Part shown: positions 22,181 through 32,270 of the stretch, one piece after another
Position numbering within the stretch: position 1 is the first letter of the stretch
How the letters are laid out: the number at the start of each line of letters is the position of its first letter
Source of the DNA: Gigaspora rosea
Taxonomy: Eukaryota > Glomeromycota > Glomeromycetes > Diversisporales > Gigasporaceae
Length of the DNA stretch: 64,000 bases
Reading direction: 5' to 3'
Assembly: GCA_003550325.1 (NCBI GenBank)
Contig: QKWP01000263.1
Span: forward strand, 11,489 to 75,488
Notes under the pieces: generated by a model
The model's database searches: none
Told to the model about the DNA's origin: nothing
The model's input: only the letters and a program-made list of their open reading frames with translations
Program-made: the position numbers and the translations under genes

Positions 22181-24060
22181 AAATATTTCATAACATATTT
22201 TGAAATATTTCGAAATTACTTTCGTAATATTTCAAACATTTGATATATTATGTAATATTTTGCTTATATTACAGTTCGTAAGACCTTACATAAGATTACG
22301 CTATTATAAATTTGCTGATGTAACTATTCTTTTTCCTATTTGAAAGCAATCTTCTCTACTCGTACTTATTCCAGAAGATACTATTAAACTCAAACTTGGT
22401 GGTGACAGTTATAATATTAACTGAAAGCAAAACCATGTAATGATGACTATTTGTCTTTTAAATGAAGATAAAAAGGCCTTAAAGACTAACAATCAATATT
22501 GGTAAGTTTTATTTTAACTAAGAAATTTTCTAAATATATAGTCTACAAAAACCTTTCTAAATGTAAGATTTTTTTCTACTCTTTAGCTATACATTTAGAG
22601 GTCTGACCATATATAATATTTAATTATCAATATTAATTAATTTAATTACTTTTATTTTAAGTATTTGCTTGTACACTGAATACGAAAAGTATGAAGTGCT
22701 AACAAATATCGGCTATATACAGTATTTAAAGATGAGCTCTTTGACCTTAAGAACAATAGTTTTTTTAATAGTAATGGAGTTTGTTGGCCCATTGAATTAA
22801 ATTTCTGTGCAGACTGGAAGTTCATGTATATAATTATGAGTTTAAATGCTCCAAATGTAAATTATTTCTGTTTATATTGTAACTGCGATATTGAATCGCA
22901 ATGGGATATGGATCGGGTTTGAAAAAATAGTGGAAATTCTAAATGTAAGTAAATTACTATTTTTCAAAGCATGATACTAGACTAATTTTGACAAGGCATA
23001 AGATTGAATATAATACTCAAATAAAAAGTTGGTTGAAATTGATATTCATAGTACTAGTATTAATTTTTTTAATGAAAATTGTATAACAGTAAAATTAATC
23101 TTATGCTCTGATATTTTTGTATAAGACATATTAATTTTAAGTTTAATATTTAATTAGGTAAAAAAAAAGCTACATCTATTCCTGTGATTGATCAAGAAAA
23201 TTACATTCCTGATAAATTGCACCTATTGTTATGTACATCAGGTTTTAGTGGAATGTTTGTTTAATGATTTAATCAAAAAAAAAGAATTCAAAAAACAAAT
23301 TAAGCTAGTGATTGAAGCAGCATTTAAAGAACTTCAATTCAATTCGAATTTTTTAAATATGTAGGTAAAAATAAAATTGGACCTCATTGATTGGTCTGGA
23401 TAAAAAAAAATGCTAAAAAGTTTTCCAGCATCACAATTTATTTTTGCTGCATGAGGAGAAGATATTGTATGATTGTGGCATGAATTTTATAGATTATATA
23501 GTATTATACGACAACCATAGCTTTCTAATCAAGAAATTGATTAATCTAAAGTTGATGTAGAAAACTGAGTTCAAACCATTTGTCATCCATCTCAAGGTGA
23601 TGTAAATTTTTCACAAACATATGGTCACTATCATAAGTCAGACATCATACCATACATGCATATATTTGCAAAGCATATTCTGTTATTTATACATCAATTA
23701 AAAGTGAAAGATCTCTCTTTGAGAATTTTTTCTACCTTAGGCATAGAAAAAAAAATCCATAAGCAGGTAAATAAACTTCAAATAAAATGGGCTAGATGAT
23801 GAGAAAAGGGTTGAAATTGACAATTTTTAACAGTATTTAGATTCTAAATTAGTCTAGAAATATTTTTGATTAATTTTATTTCTTTTCTTAGCACCAAGCC
23901 CAAATTATTTTTAGATTTTAATAAATTTGCTATTAGGTTCAGTTGTTTTTGGAGACACAACTATGGGAGGAGGATACAAAAAAATACGATATGATGTCAT
24001 ATGAAAATTGGCAGCTTTTTTATTTAATGAACAATACTTCTACAGAAATTATTTTTAAAT

Positions 24061-24599
24061 ATTTATATTAATAATAAGGAAAATTTATTAAATTAAAATA
24101 AATGGCCTTTTTTGGATATAAAGGCTTTATCTAATATATAATTTGATAATTTGACTGTGATATTTGTATACTAGTTATATAATTTATATACCATTATATT
24201 TAGAATATCAATTTTTAATTATTTAGTATTCGAAAAATATTCTAATTCGTAAAGAAAACAAAAAATCGCAGATTTTGGCTTTCATAGCTTTGAAGCAATT
24301 CTTTAGGAAATTTTAAATAGAAGTATAGAATAAATAAAGAGTTCTAGAATTAAGGAGTATGAAGTTGCATGTGTGTGATTTTGTGTTCGTGCAAAGTACA
24401 TCTCAGGTAAGCTTTTTAGGAGCACTATGCTATTTCTTTCAATCTTTGTCATAATTGACTCAAATCGAAAAAAGAAAAAGTGTCTGCTGCTTTGCAAAAC
24501 ACTACTCTAAAGATTTAAAAGTATTAGCAGATTATTTTGCAAGTATATATTTATCCTTTTTTTTACTCAAATTCTATTATATCTAACTAAATTAAAAAA
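24061..24599. other. Mostly non-coding, possible decayed coding segment
   Basis: Around 24330-24530 the plus strand reads RIKEYEVACV, a stop, then FCVRAKYISGKLFRSTMLFL and SIFVIIDSNRKKKKCLL in one frame. It is coding-like, but no family is assigned. The rest is AT-rich without signal. Confidence 0.3.
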
Positions 24600-24805
24600 G
24601 CAAAATTAAATCACTTAACGATCTAATAGAAACAATTCACATATTAATTTTAAGTTGCTTAACGATCTAATCATAGAAATGATTTATGGATTAATCGTTA
24701 AGTCACTTAATGATCTAACCATAGAAATTATTTATGGATTAATCGTTAAGTCGCTTAATGATTTAATTATAGAAATAATTAATGCATCAACCGTTAAATA
24801 AATTA
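24600..24805. repeat. ~57-bp minisatellite, 3-4 units
   Basis: Units contain TCGTTAAGTCGCTTAATGAT followed by CTAACCATAGAAAT and TATTTATGGATTAA. Copies begin near 24606, 24650, 24704 and 24749. The unit is palindrome-rich (TTAACG/CGTTAA). Confidence 0.8.
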
Positions 24806-25272
24806 ATGATTAAATAATTATTATGAGATATTTATGAGTAGCTTTATTAAATATTATATTATAATAATTATATTGTTCATATATTGATCTTTAAAATTTT
24901 TTTAAATATATTAGTCGCATAATACATACAGTAGTATAGCTAAAAATATCCGAGGGTACTATAAAGTACCGAATATATATTTTATAGTACTGTAAAGTAC
25001 TAGTAATATTTTATGGTTAATACTATAATGTACTCAATTTTGAATTCGAAAGTCTTGAAATTATGAGTAAATACAAATGCTTGGTTTAAATAAATAATTT
25101 AAACATGTAAACTTGGATCATCCAATTTTGTATCGATCCTTAATTTTCTGATCGTCAAAAATTCAGGGCATATTAATGCTTGAAAAAAAATCCTATCAAC
25201 TAAATGACTCTTCTTTTATTAATTTATAATACTTATGAAACTATATTATATTTTTATATAACTTTAATATTT

Positions 25273-25750
25273 TTGAACGAAATGGATTTTGTCAAAGAAT
25301 TGGGATTAAAATTTATTTAACTTTAAAACCAAAATTTTCATCTTCAAAAAAAAAATAATTAAGAATGAATAAATGCCTTCGTTTAAACGAATATGGATCC
25401 TGTCAAAGAATAGAAATAGAAGTTTTATATAAATTTTTAAAAACTAATTTTTTGTTTTCGACAAGAAACAAAAAATAATTAGAAATGAATAAAGACTCCG
25501 TTTGAACAAAAATGAATCTTGCCAAAGAATAGGAATTGAAATTTAATTCAATTTTTCAAAACTGAATTTTTCATCTTCGACATGAAATAAAAATAATTAG
25601 AAGTGAATAAAGGCTTAGTTTGAACGAAAATGGATCTTAGGAATTGAAATTTAATTCAAATTTTTAAAAATAAATTTTCGTTGAAAAATAATTAGAAATA
25701 AATAAAGGCTTCGTTTGGGCGCCAAAAAATAGGAATTGAAATTTTATGAC
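25273..25750. repeat. ~118-bp tandem array, about 4.3 units
   Basis: Successive units begin at 25273, 25382, 25501, 25619 and 25713 with TTTGAACGAAAATGGATCTT. Each continues CAAAGAATAGGAATTGAAAT, then an A/T block, then AATAATTAGAAATGAATAAA and GGCTTCG. Divergence among units is moderate. The array is bracketed by GTACTTTAAAGTAC-type palindromes (24950-25030 and 26270-26400). Confidence 0.85.
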
Positions 25751-26796
25751 TTATGATATTAATAAATTACGTATCTGGTTCTTATTCCCCGAAATCAATA
25801 ACTTAACAAATTTAACTGAATTATCATCAGCAAATTTTTTTAGGGTGTCTCAGAATTTATGAAAACAGCTGTAAGAGCAACTATTAACTTAATATCCTTC
25901 TACTCATACTTAAATCCAAAACCTCCAGAGTTATAGATGCTCTTGGTACAATCGGTATGAGTTACATTGTATATTAGGATACATAAGATAAAACAATGAA
26001 AAATTCTGAAATAAATAGAAATGTGAAAAAAAGAACCCAAACTTCTATCCTATTAATGCTGCTAATAAAAAAAAATACTTCATAAACCATGTGTCCAATT
26101 TTTGTAGGGTCAATTTTATTATATTCAAAGATATTAACATGTCTGTCAAAAAGTGCCGAATAATAAAGGCTAATTAATCTTGTGTTATGAAAATTTCACA
26201 CATTTAATTTTACTTTATTACAATAAACATGACTATGCTTTGAATTTGGATATTGATTGATATAATTAGGTACTTTAAAGTATTATAAGATAACTATTAA
26301 ATTACTGTGAAGTACTCTGAATTGTATTGTGAATCTTTATTCGTACTTTGAATATTAAGAACATTGTAGTACTTTTATAGTACTTCAAAGTAACCATAAG
26401 GTACACTACAAATCTAGATACGGCAAAACATAAATGCAATAGGGAACTGATCCTTTATATCGAATAACTGTATATTTATCCTTCTCATATTAGCAAACTT
26501 CTGAAAATAAGAAAAATCCTTTTTTATTAGATATTCTATAATTTTATACAAAAAAAAAATCTATCTATATACTACTTTTTTCAATTGATTATATTGACTA
26601 TATCAACTGCTGATTGTATTAGGCCACACGGGTCAAATTTTAAAAATTCTATATATGAAAAATTAAAAAAAAAAGCTAGCTGGCCAGCCGGGTTTATTCA
26701 AAGTTTCATGTTATAAAACCAGAATATTAAATTCATATAGTCTTATTAAATATAGAATCAATTTGTCTAAATATTAAATATATTTACCTTAGTGAT
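25751..26796. other. AT-rich intergenic DNA
   Basis: No gene was seen. It contains short palindromes of the GTACTTTAAAGTA type at 26270-26290 and 26370-26390. A small GC-richer patch at 26625-26700 (GGCCACACGGG and GGCCAGCCGGG) may be an element end. Confidence 0.45.
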
Positions 26797-27570
26797 TTAT
26801 TTGTTGGAAAGAAATACAGGACAAATAAATCTATAACTTCTTTGAATATGATCAGAAGAATTTTTGCTTAAATCAACTTTATGGACTTGTAGTAGATTTG
26901 GTGCATTCGGTTGGGCTATAGCAGGTCTTAATAAAATAAAATAAAACAATTAAAATTAAAATAAAATATTATATAAATTATAATCTAAAGGCATTTTGCT
27001 AATAGATCTCAATTCTTACTGTTCAGAAAATTCTCCCGAGTCTGCTACAAATTTACAAGTAGTGGTCCTATGTTGAAAAATATGTTCATTCTCTTTTAAT
27101 GCTGATTGTGACCAACTAAAGGTAACTTCTTAGGAGCTCTCATTATCCATAAACAAAACGTAACCTTTAGTCTTTAATTTTGGGTCTTGTCGAACATTCC
27201 AATAATTGTAATTGACCAATTGCTTCAACCTCTGTTCACCAGCTTCACCCTGAAATGAACAAGAATATTTTCATTGCACAGAACTATACCAGAAAGAAGG
27301 CTCACTCTCAAAAAGGTAAACAAATATATTTTCTGGAAAGGCATTAATTGAAACTTGTTTTGCGCCTATTGAATGTCTATTAAAACCAAGATGTTTTTTT
27401 ATAAGAACTATAAACACATCCTGATAAAATGTGATTTGCTCAAGAGGAGGTTGGATAAGTAAATAACGGTGAGGTATAATTTTGGTTTTTCAATGCTTAA
27501 CTCTCTCATGAATCACAAGTTTTTTACGTGAAGGAACAATATCTTTACAAAGTTGGCATTTATTAGCCAT
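26797..27570 (-). pseudogene. C2H2 zinc-finger protein gene, one intron, three nonsense codons
   Basis: On the minus strand an ATG at 27570 opens MANKCQLCKDIVPSRKK, then LVIHERVKH, a C-x2-C-x12-H-x4-H zinc finger. It is followed by QPPLEQITFYQDVFIVLIKK, HSIGAKQVSINAFPENIFVY, FQGEAGEQRLKQLVNYNYW and FQHRTTTCKFVADSGEFSEQ. A GTAAGA-to-TTAAG intron (27019-26927, 93 nt) links to a last exon ending FICPVFLSNK at stop TAA 26799-26797. Coding exons total 681 nt (227 codons including the stop) with no frameshift. Only three stops break it: TGA after KH, TGA where Trp fits in YSSVQ-KYS, and TAA in ESS-EV. All are explicable by C-to-T or G-to-A changes. The function is unknown; the finger suggests nucleic-acid binding. 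Confidence 0.7.
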
Positions 27571-27816
27571 TAAGTTCTATCAATATGTTTACGTGTAAAT
27601 TTACTATGATTATCCAAAAATTTTTTATTGGTTAATCTATTTTTAGATATCAAACATGCTAACCAATCATAATAGCACAAAATTTTACTATGACAACCAG
27701 CTCCGTTTTCTAAGTAAGAAATGCGTATCATGAAATTTTACCTATAAAAAGATCTTTTTAATGTTAAAATAAACAAAAAAGGGTGTATTATTATCAAAAG
27801 TTAGTTTTACATCGGA

Positions 27817-28136
27817 TGTAGATTACTTACTTATTTGCGCGGGTAACACAATCCAAAAAAAGAAAATCCAATTTTGTAAATAAACTAAGTGCGTGAAATA
27901 AAATTTAGGGTTAGGGTCTTAACGTTAGAGGCTATAAGGTTAGAGTGATGTTTAATATAAGTAAAATTCCTTTCCCGTCATTTTTAATTAGTGCACAAGG
28001 ATCGATTTAAACATTACTTTTTTTCTTCTTTTACGAATTCTTCGTCGGGCTGATCCGGAATAGTCAAAATTTGCTCTCTCCGATTGGCTATTTCCTCTCC
28101 AGGAGCTTGTATTACCCGCGCAAATAAGTGGATGCA
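27817..28136. mobile_element. Mutator-like MITE, copy 1
   Basis: The left end ACTTATTTGCGCGGGTAACA (from 27829) is mirrored by the right end TGTATTACCCGCGCAAATAA (to about 28128), extending to GGATGCA. The core has TTAGGGTTAGGGTCTTAACG. The same family occurs in reverse orientation at 34575-34884, where flanking 10-bp duplications are visible. This copy sits exactly at the left border of BTB-TLDc unit A. Confidence 0.82.
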
Positions 28137-28387
28137 CTATTAGCCAATCCTTTTTTTAAAGATTTTTTTTCGGGCACCTGCTTCCTAGCATATTCATCAT
28201 CTGTTATATTTGATCAATTTATTTAAGGGCGCCTTATTTCGGACGCACTGGACGCTATTTGAGCCAAATATAAATTTTCAAAAAATTGCAAATTCAAAAT
28301 AACTCGTGCATTATTACATGCAAATGCTGTGGCTACTTAATGCAAAGATGCAAAAGGTTGCGTTTAACCAATTTTTTTAAACTACCG

Positions 28388-28623
28388 CCACCAAAAAGTG
28401 CAGTCACATGAAATTTTTGTAGCGCTAACAAATCGCAAGTGTAATGTAACACGATTCAAAACGAAGCCCTGTTTTTACAAGAAACCACCTTTAGTGCTCT
28501 AACAGAAGTTTCCATGTGCGATTTTACTAGGATCTCTAACTTCTAACCCTAGCATATACCCTAACCCTAAATTAATGAACTTTAAAATTTTTCGATTATC
28601 ACGTGAATGCAACTTTTTGGTGG
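28388..28623. mobile_element. MITE forming the upstream region of BTB-TLDc copy A
   Basis: The left arm CCACCAAAAAGTGCAGTCAC is mirrored by the right arm GTGAATGCAACTTTTTGGTGG. The core contains AACCCTAGCATATACCCTAA, continuing CCCTAAATTA. Homologous elements precede copies B (31864-32152) and C (35501-37894, interrupted), so the MITE was present before the genes were duplicated. It may contribute promoter sequence; that is inference. Confidence 0.75.
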
Positions 28624-28716
28624 GTTTTTATGCAACTTCACATGATAATTTGTACATCTGACTTAAAATTCTCTTTTTTAAGTATTTTTATAACTCCGTA
28701 TTGTGTAAATCATTCT

Positions 28717-28880
28717 GGGATATACAGAAAATGGGGTATGGAAAGCTCTGGTAGGTTTAGGTCACAGATAGTCAAGACTGTACTTAAATATAGTATAATA
28801 TTGTATCACATAATATATACAAACACATATACTTAATAAAAAGTCTTCGAGGCACGACCTCACCTTAAAAAAAAAAAAAA
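28717..28880 (+). mobile_element. SINE-like insertion with poly(A) tail and 10-bp target duplication
   Basis: This 164-bp insert is absent from the otherwise colinear upstream region of copy B. There TTGTGTAAATCATTCT runs straight into ACGAATTGTTAATACG (32223-32252). In A, AAATCATTCT occurs on both sides (28707-28716 and 28881-28890). The insert ends in a 14-nt or longer A run adjoining the second duplication. Poly(A) plus a target duplication shows LINE-type retroposition. No convincing tRNA A/B boxes were seen, so it could be a novel SINE or a reverse-transcribed small RNA. Confidence 0.85.
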
Positions 28881-28936
28881 AAATCATTCTAGGAATTGTT
28901 AATATGTTTTTTAATAATATGTTTTTTAATAATAAA

Positions 28937-30541
28937 ATGGCCACAACATATTTTAACGATGTAACTGACGATTTTAAACGTCTATATGAAACTAAAGAAG
29001 ATTATGATGCGATTATCATCGCGGGAGAAAAACCAAATGTTAAAGAACTTCAAGTCCATTCTTTTATTCTTCGCACTAGATCATCTTATTTTCGTAGTGC
29101 ATTTTCTTCCAAGTGGGCTGAAAGAAACAATAATGGTCATTTAATTTTAAAAAAGCCTAACATTAGTGCACTAGTCTTTGAAATTATTCTTAAGTATGTA
29201 ATGAATTATTAAATTATTATTATTATAATAATCATTCAGTATTCTAACGATTCTAATTCTATATTAATATTTAATATAATTGTTCCGCATTTAAATAGGT
29301 ATCTTTATTGTGGAATTGTCGACTTTCAAAACCAAAATAATGAAACCATTTTAGAGCTTTTATTTGCTGCCGATGAACTTGGAATTCAAAGACTTATTGA
29401 TTCTGTTCAAGAATTTGTAATCAAAAATTGTTACAAATTCTTACAATCAAATCCCATTAAAATGCTTGATATTGTTATTTGTAATAGTTCATTTAATGAA
29501 CTTAAAAAAATTTCTTTAGAGACCTTTAACAAAAATTGCAGAGATTTTTTACGACAAGATCCCATTAAACTACTTCATTTTATTAACCGTCATGAAGCAT
29601 TTAATGAAATTAAAAAAGTTTCTTTAAAGATTATTTGTGAAAATCCTGAACTGCTATTTAATTCAGACAAGTTCCTTTCATTAGAGAAAGATATATTAGC
29701 ATTAATTTTTGAACGTGATGACCTCGACATGAAAGAAATTGAGATTTGGAAACAGCTAATTAAATGGGGATTCGCTAAATATCCGACATTTCCAAGCGAC
29801 ATCAAAGAATTTACATCCAACCAATTTAAGAGATTTGAAAAGACATTACATGAATTAATTCAATTAGTTAGATTTCATCAGATAAATGGTGAAGAGTTCA
29901 TGCTTGAAGTATGGCCTTTCAGGCATCTCCTTCCCGATGACCTAATCGAGGATATCTTTCGTTGTTATTTAGTTTCACATGCCGTACCACACTATCATGC
30001 ATTTCCAGCCAGGTGGTGCAACTTTAAAGTGGATTCAGTTTTAATTAACAAGAAGATTGTATTATTATTGACAGGATGGATAGATAAAATATCAGAGTTT
30101 GAGGAATTTCGATATAAATTTAATCTTCTTTTTCGAAGTAGCAGAGATGGTTTATCATCCCAAACATTTCATCAAAAATGTGATAATAAAGGAGCAACGA
30201 TTGTTATAGCGAAAATTTCAAATTCAAATATGCTGGTTGGTGGTTATAATCCTCTTGACTGGAATGGAAATAATGTTTGGAAAAACACAAAAGATAGCTT
30301 CATATTTTCATTAAGCGATCCTAATAATCTTCAAAGTGCAAAATTAGGACGCGTTACTAATAGCAACCAAGCAGTTCATTGCGGTAATAGTTACGGTCCA
30401 CTTTTTGGAAATGGTCACGATTTATATGCTCCAAATAACAGTGACAGTTGGAGTCATAATGTATCCTCCTACTCAGACATTGGAAGCCCAAGTTTATTTA
30501 CAATCTCAGATTATGAAGTGTTTCAAGTAGTTAAGAATTAG
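28937..30541 (+). CDS. BTB-BACK-TLDc protein, copy A (intact)
   Basis: This is a two-exon gene: exon 1 28937-29193, intron 29194-29298 (GTATGT donor, AAATAG acceptor), exon 2 29299-30541. It encodes 499 residues. ATG 28937 (MATTYFNDVTDDF) was chosen because the same start is conserved in copies B and C; two upstream in-frame ATGs (28904, 28919) are specific to A. Domains: BTB/POZ about residues 15-125 (DYDAIIIAGEKP, LQVHSFILRTRSSYFRSAFS); BACK-like helical region about 130-245 (IWKQLIKWG, HELIQLVRFHQINGEEFM); TLDc about 325-499 (GATIVIAKISNSNMLVGGYN, SFIFSLSDPN, ending ISDYEVFQVVKN). BTB-BACK proteins commonly act as Cullin-3 substrate adaptors, and TLDc domains are linked to V-ATPase and oxidative-stress roles. 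Which applies here is unknown. It is the only undamaged copy of four. Confidence 0.93.
29194..29298 (+). other. Conserved intron of BTB-TLDc copy A
   Basis: A 105-nt phase-2 intron with donor GTATGTAATG and acceptor CATTTAAATAG. It splits the Lys codon of ILK-YLY inside the BTB domain. The same position and near-identical ends occur in B (32528-32605, 78 nt, shortened) and C (38302-38406, 105 nt), and as a remnant in D (about 48298-48376). Confidence 0.9.
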
Positions 30542-31247
30542 CGTGAAATATCTTATATGCATAAATCATAACAATATTAAGTATATAAATAATGCTGTGT
30601 TTGATTGAAATTTTCTTTCTATTATGTGTTTGGTTCGTTAATTGGTTTTCAATACTTGGTGTTAAATTTTAAAATAATATTATTTCAAAGAATTCATTTT
30701 CTAACATTATTATATCCATTATTTTTATATCTTGAGGTCAAAGTCGCATGTGGTCGATATTCTTATGCCAGCAAATTGTCTTTGATTAAACGGGAGATTT
30801 GTTAAGAGGTTCTGGCTTACTGTATAAGGATATATTATTCTTAATAAATAATTTTTTAACATTATATAAAAATTTTCCCAGAATCATGGTAAAGCAAAAA
30901 TATACAGATAAATATTGGTGAAATTAATATTTAGTTGTTTATTATAATTGCTACATTTATGAAATTTGTAAAATAATAAAATATTGGATACATTTTAATT
31001 TAAATTTTATAAATTTGATATTTGCATTTTTTAGCGTTTCTTTTATCGAATTAATTTAAAAATACTTTAATAAGCTATTGTTGTTTCAGCAATAAAACAA
31101 TTAAAACGAAGTTAAATTTTCAGAAAGTTTGAAAATACAAGGTTGCTTCGAATATTGTTTTAAAATAAAATTGGTCGAACAAAAATTTTGGTCCGACCAT
31201 TAGCCTATTATTAACATTGAAAAATGAAGTCTGAAATTTTTTGAAAT
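30542..31247. other. Downstream flank shared by all BTB-TLDc units
   Basis: This is non-coding sequence colinear with 33848-34564 (B), 39668-40193 (C) and 49869-50330 (D). It begins GCGTGAAATATCTTATATGC and carries AATAAA-type signals (e.g. near 30842). It defines the 3' part of the duplicated unit. Confidence 0.8.
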
Positions 31248-31555
31248 ATGGTGCGAAGTCTATACTCAACAGTTACACAAAGTGGTTAAATTTTTAAATA
31301 GCTATAACTTTTTATATACGAGGTTTTAAAAAATCTGAATGGTAACTTTGTAGAGCTATATCCACTCTACATATGTGCCAAAAATCTTATTAAAATGAGT
31401 TATGCATTTTGAAAATTGAAATTTTATATGAAAATCCATAAATTTACATAATCAAAACTTTTTACAGTGATAAGATTTTGAAAAGAAATTTGACATGTAG
31501 ATTGTCAGATTTTTTAATACCCTTAGATAAAAAGCTATAGCTATTTAAAAAATTG
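31248..31555. repeat. Fold-back MITE, unit A copy (3' arm shortened)
   Basis: The left arm GTGCGAAGTCTATACTCAAC, then AGTTACACAAAGTG, AAATAGCTATAACTTTTTAT and TTTAAAAAATCTGA, pairs with a right arm (TCAGATTTTTTAATACCCTT, AGCTATAGCTATTTAAA). The right terminus is missing compared with the complete version in unit B (34886-35240). Confidence 0.75.
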
Positions 31556-31863
31556 GTTTGTGTTTATGTCCATCCTATTTTTTGATTAGATTATCGTCAC
31601 TATATATACTATTAGCCAATCTTTTTTTTTATTTTTTAAGATTTTTGCTTCGGATATTTAACAGTACCTTTTTCCTAGCATATATTCATCATCTGTTATA
31701 TTTAATATATTTATTTAAGGGAACCTTATTTTGGAATGCACTGGACATTATTTGAGCCAAATATAAATTTTCAAAAATTGCAAATTCAAAATAACTTGTG
31801 CATTATTACGCGCAAATGCTGTGGCTACTTAATACAAAGATGCAAATTAACCAATTTTTTAAA

Positions 31864-32152
31864 CTACCCCAGTATCGCCACCAAAAAAGTGCAGTCACAT
31901 GAATTTTTGTAGCGCAAACAAATCAGCAAGTGTAACTAACACGATCAGGAAAATTCAAAACGAAGTCCTGTTTTTCAAAAAGTTGCACAAGAAACCACCT
32001 TTAGTGCTCTAACAGAAGTTTTCCATGTGCGATTTTACTAATAGGATCTCTAACTTCTAACCCTAGCATATACCCTAGCCCTAAATTAATGAACTTTAAA
32101 AATTTTCGATTATCACGTGAATGCAACTTTTTGGTGAAAATACTGGGGAAGA
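31864..32152. mobile_element. MITE upstream of BTB-TLDc copy B
   Basis: The arms are longer than in A: CTACCCCAGTATCGCCACCA, continuing AAAAAGTGC, against GCAACTTTTTGGTGAAAATA, continuing CTGGGGAAG. The core carries TTCTAACCCTAGCATATACC. Copy A has lost the CCCAGTA part of both arms, so B is closer to the ancestral element. Confidence 0.78.
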
Positions 32153-32270
32153 AGTTTTTTTATGCAATTTCACATGATAATTTGTACATCTGACTTACAA
32201 TAAGTATTTTTATAACTCCGTATTGTGTAAATCATTCTACGAATTGTTAATACGTTTTTTAATAATAATA

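Larger units (their letters stand above)
19373..22319. mobile_element. ~2.95-kb composite insertion inside the split gene
   Basis: Coding sequence stops at RSIRSTLY and resumes after this interval. The borders are mutually inverted: ATCAGCGAATTATA at the left (19373-19386) against TATAAATTTGCTGAT at the right (22305-22319). A direct repeat TTACATAAGAT lies just inside both ends (about 19399 and 22288). Subterminal sequence on both sides is rich in CGTAATATTAC. The interior is non-coding and holds two MITEs, a duplicated block and the second GA-rich module, so it is a nest of insertions and not a single simple element. The superfamily is unknown. Confidence 0.6.
19120..24060 (+). pseudogene. 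Intron-containing multicopy-family gene, split by a 2.95-kb insertion
   Basis: The 5' part (19129-19372) encodes KLVAVKPQLIHEHYAAERRT through EDGAYRSIRSTLY. The 3' part resumes at about 22325 with ILFPI, then IPEDTIKLKLGGDSYNIN and KQNHVMMTICLLNEDKKAL. It passes through three credible GT-AG introns (22502-22661, 22945-23157, 23767-23936). The exon across the first junction reads QYCICLYTEYEKYEVLTNI and is followed by SNGVCWPIELNFCADWKFMY and NYFCLYCNCDIESQWDMDR. Later segments contain ENYIPDKLHLLL, YGHYHKSDIIPYMHIFAKHI and LGIEKKIHKQ. Many stops and shifts make it non-functional. I take it as a member of a large dispersed glomeromycete family, possibly transposase-derived given the CLYC pair and the conserved His/Asp-rich blocks. 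That assignment is inference. Confidence 0.6.

Noticed and set aside
28717..28880. tRNA-derived SINE
   Set aside because: No convincing A-box or B-box (GGTTCGANNCC) was found, so only the retroposition evidence is claimed.
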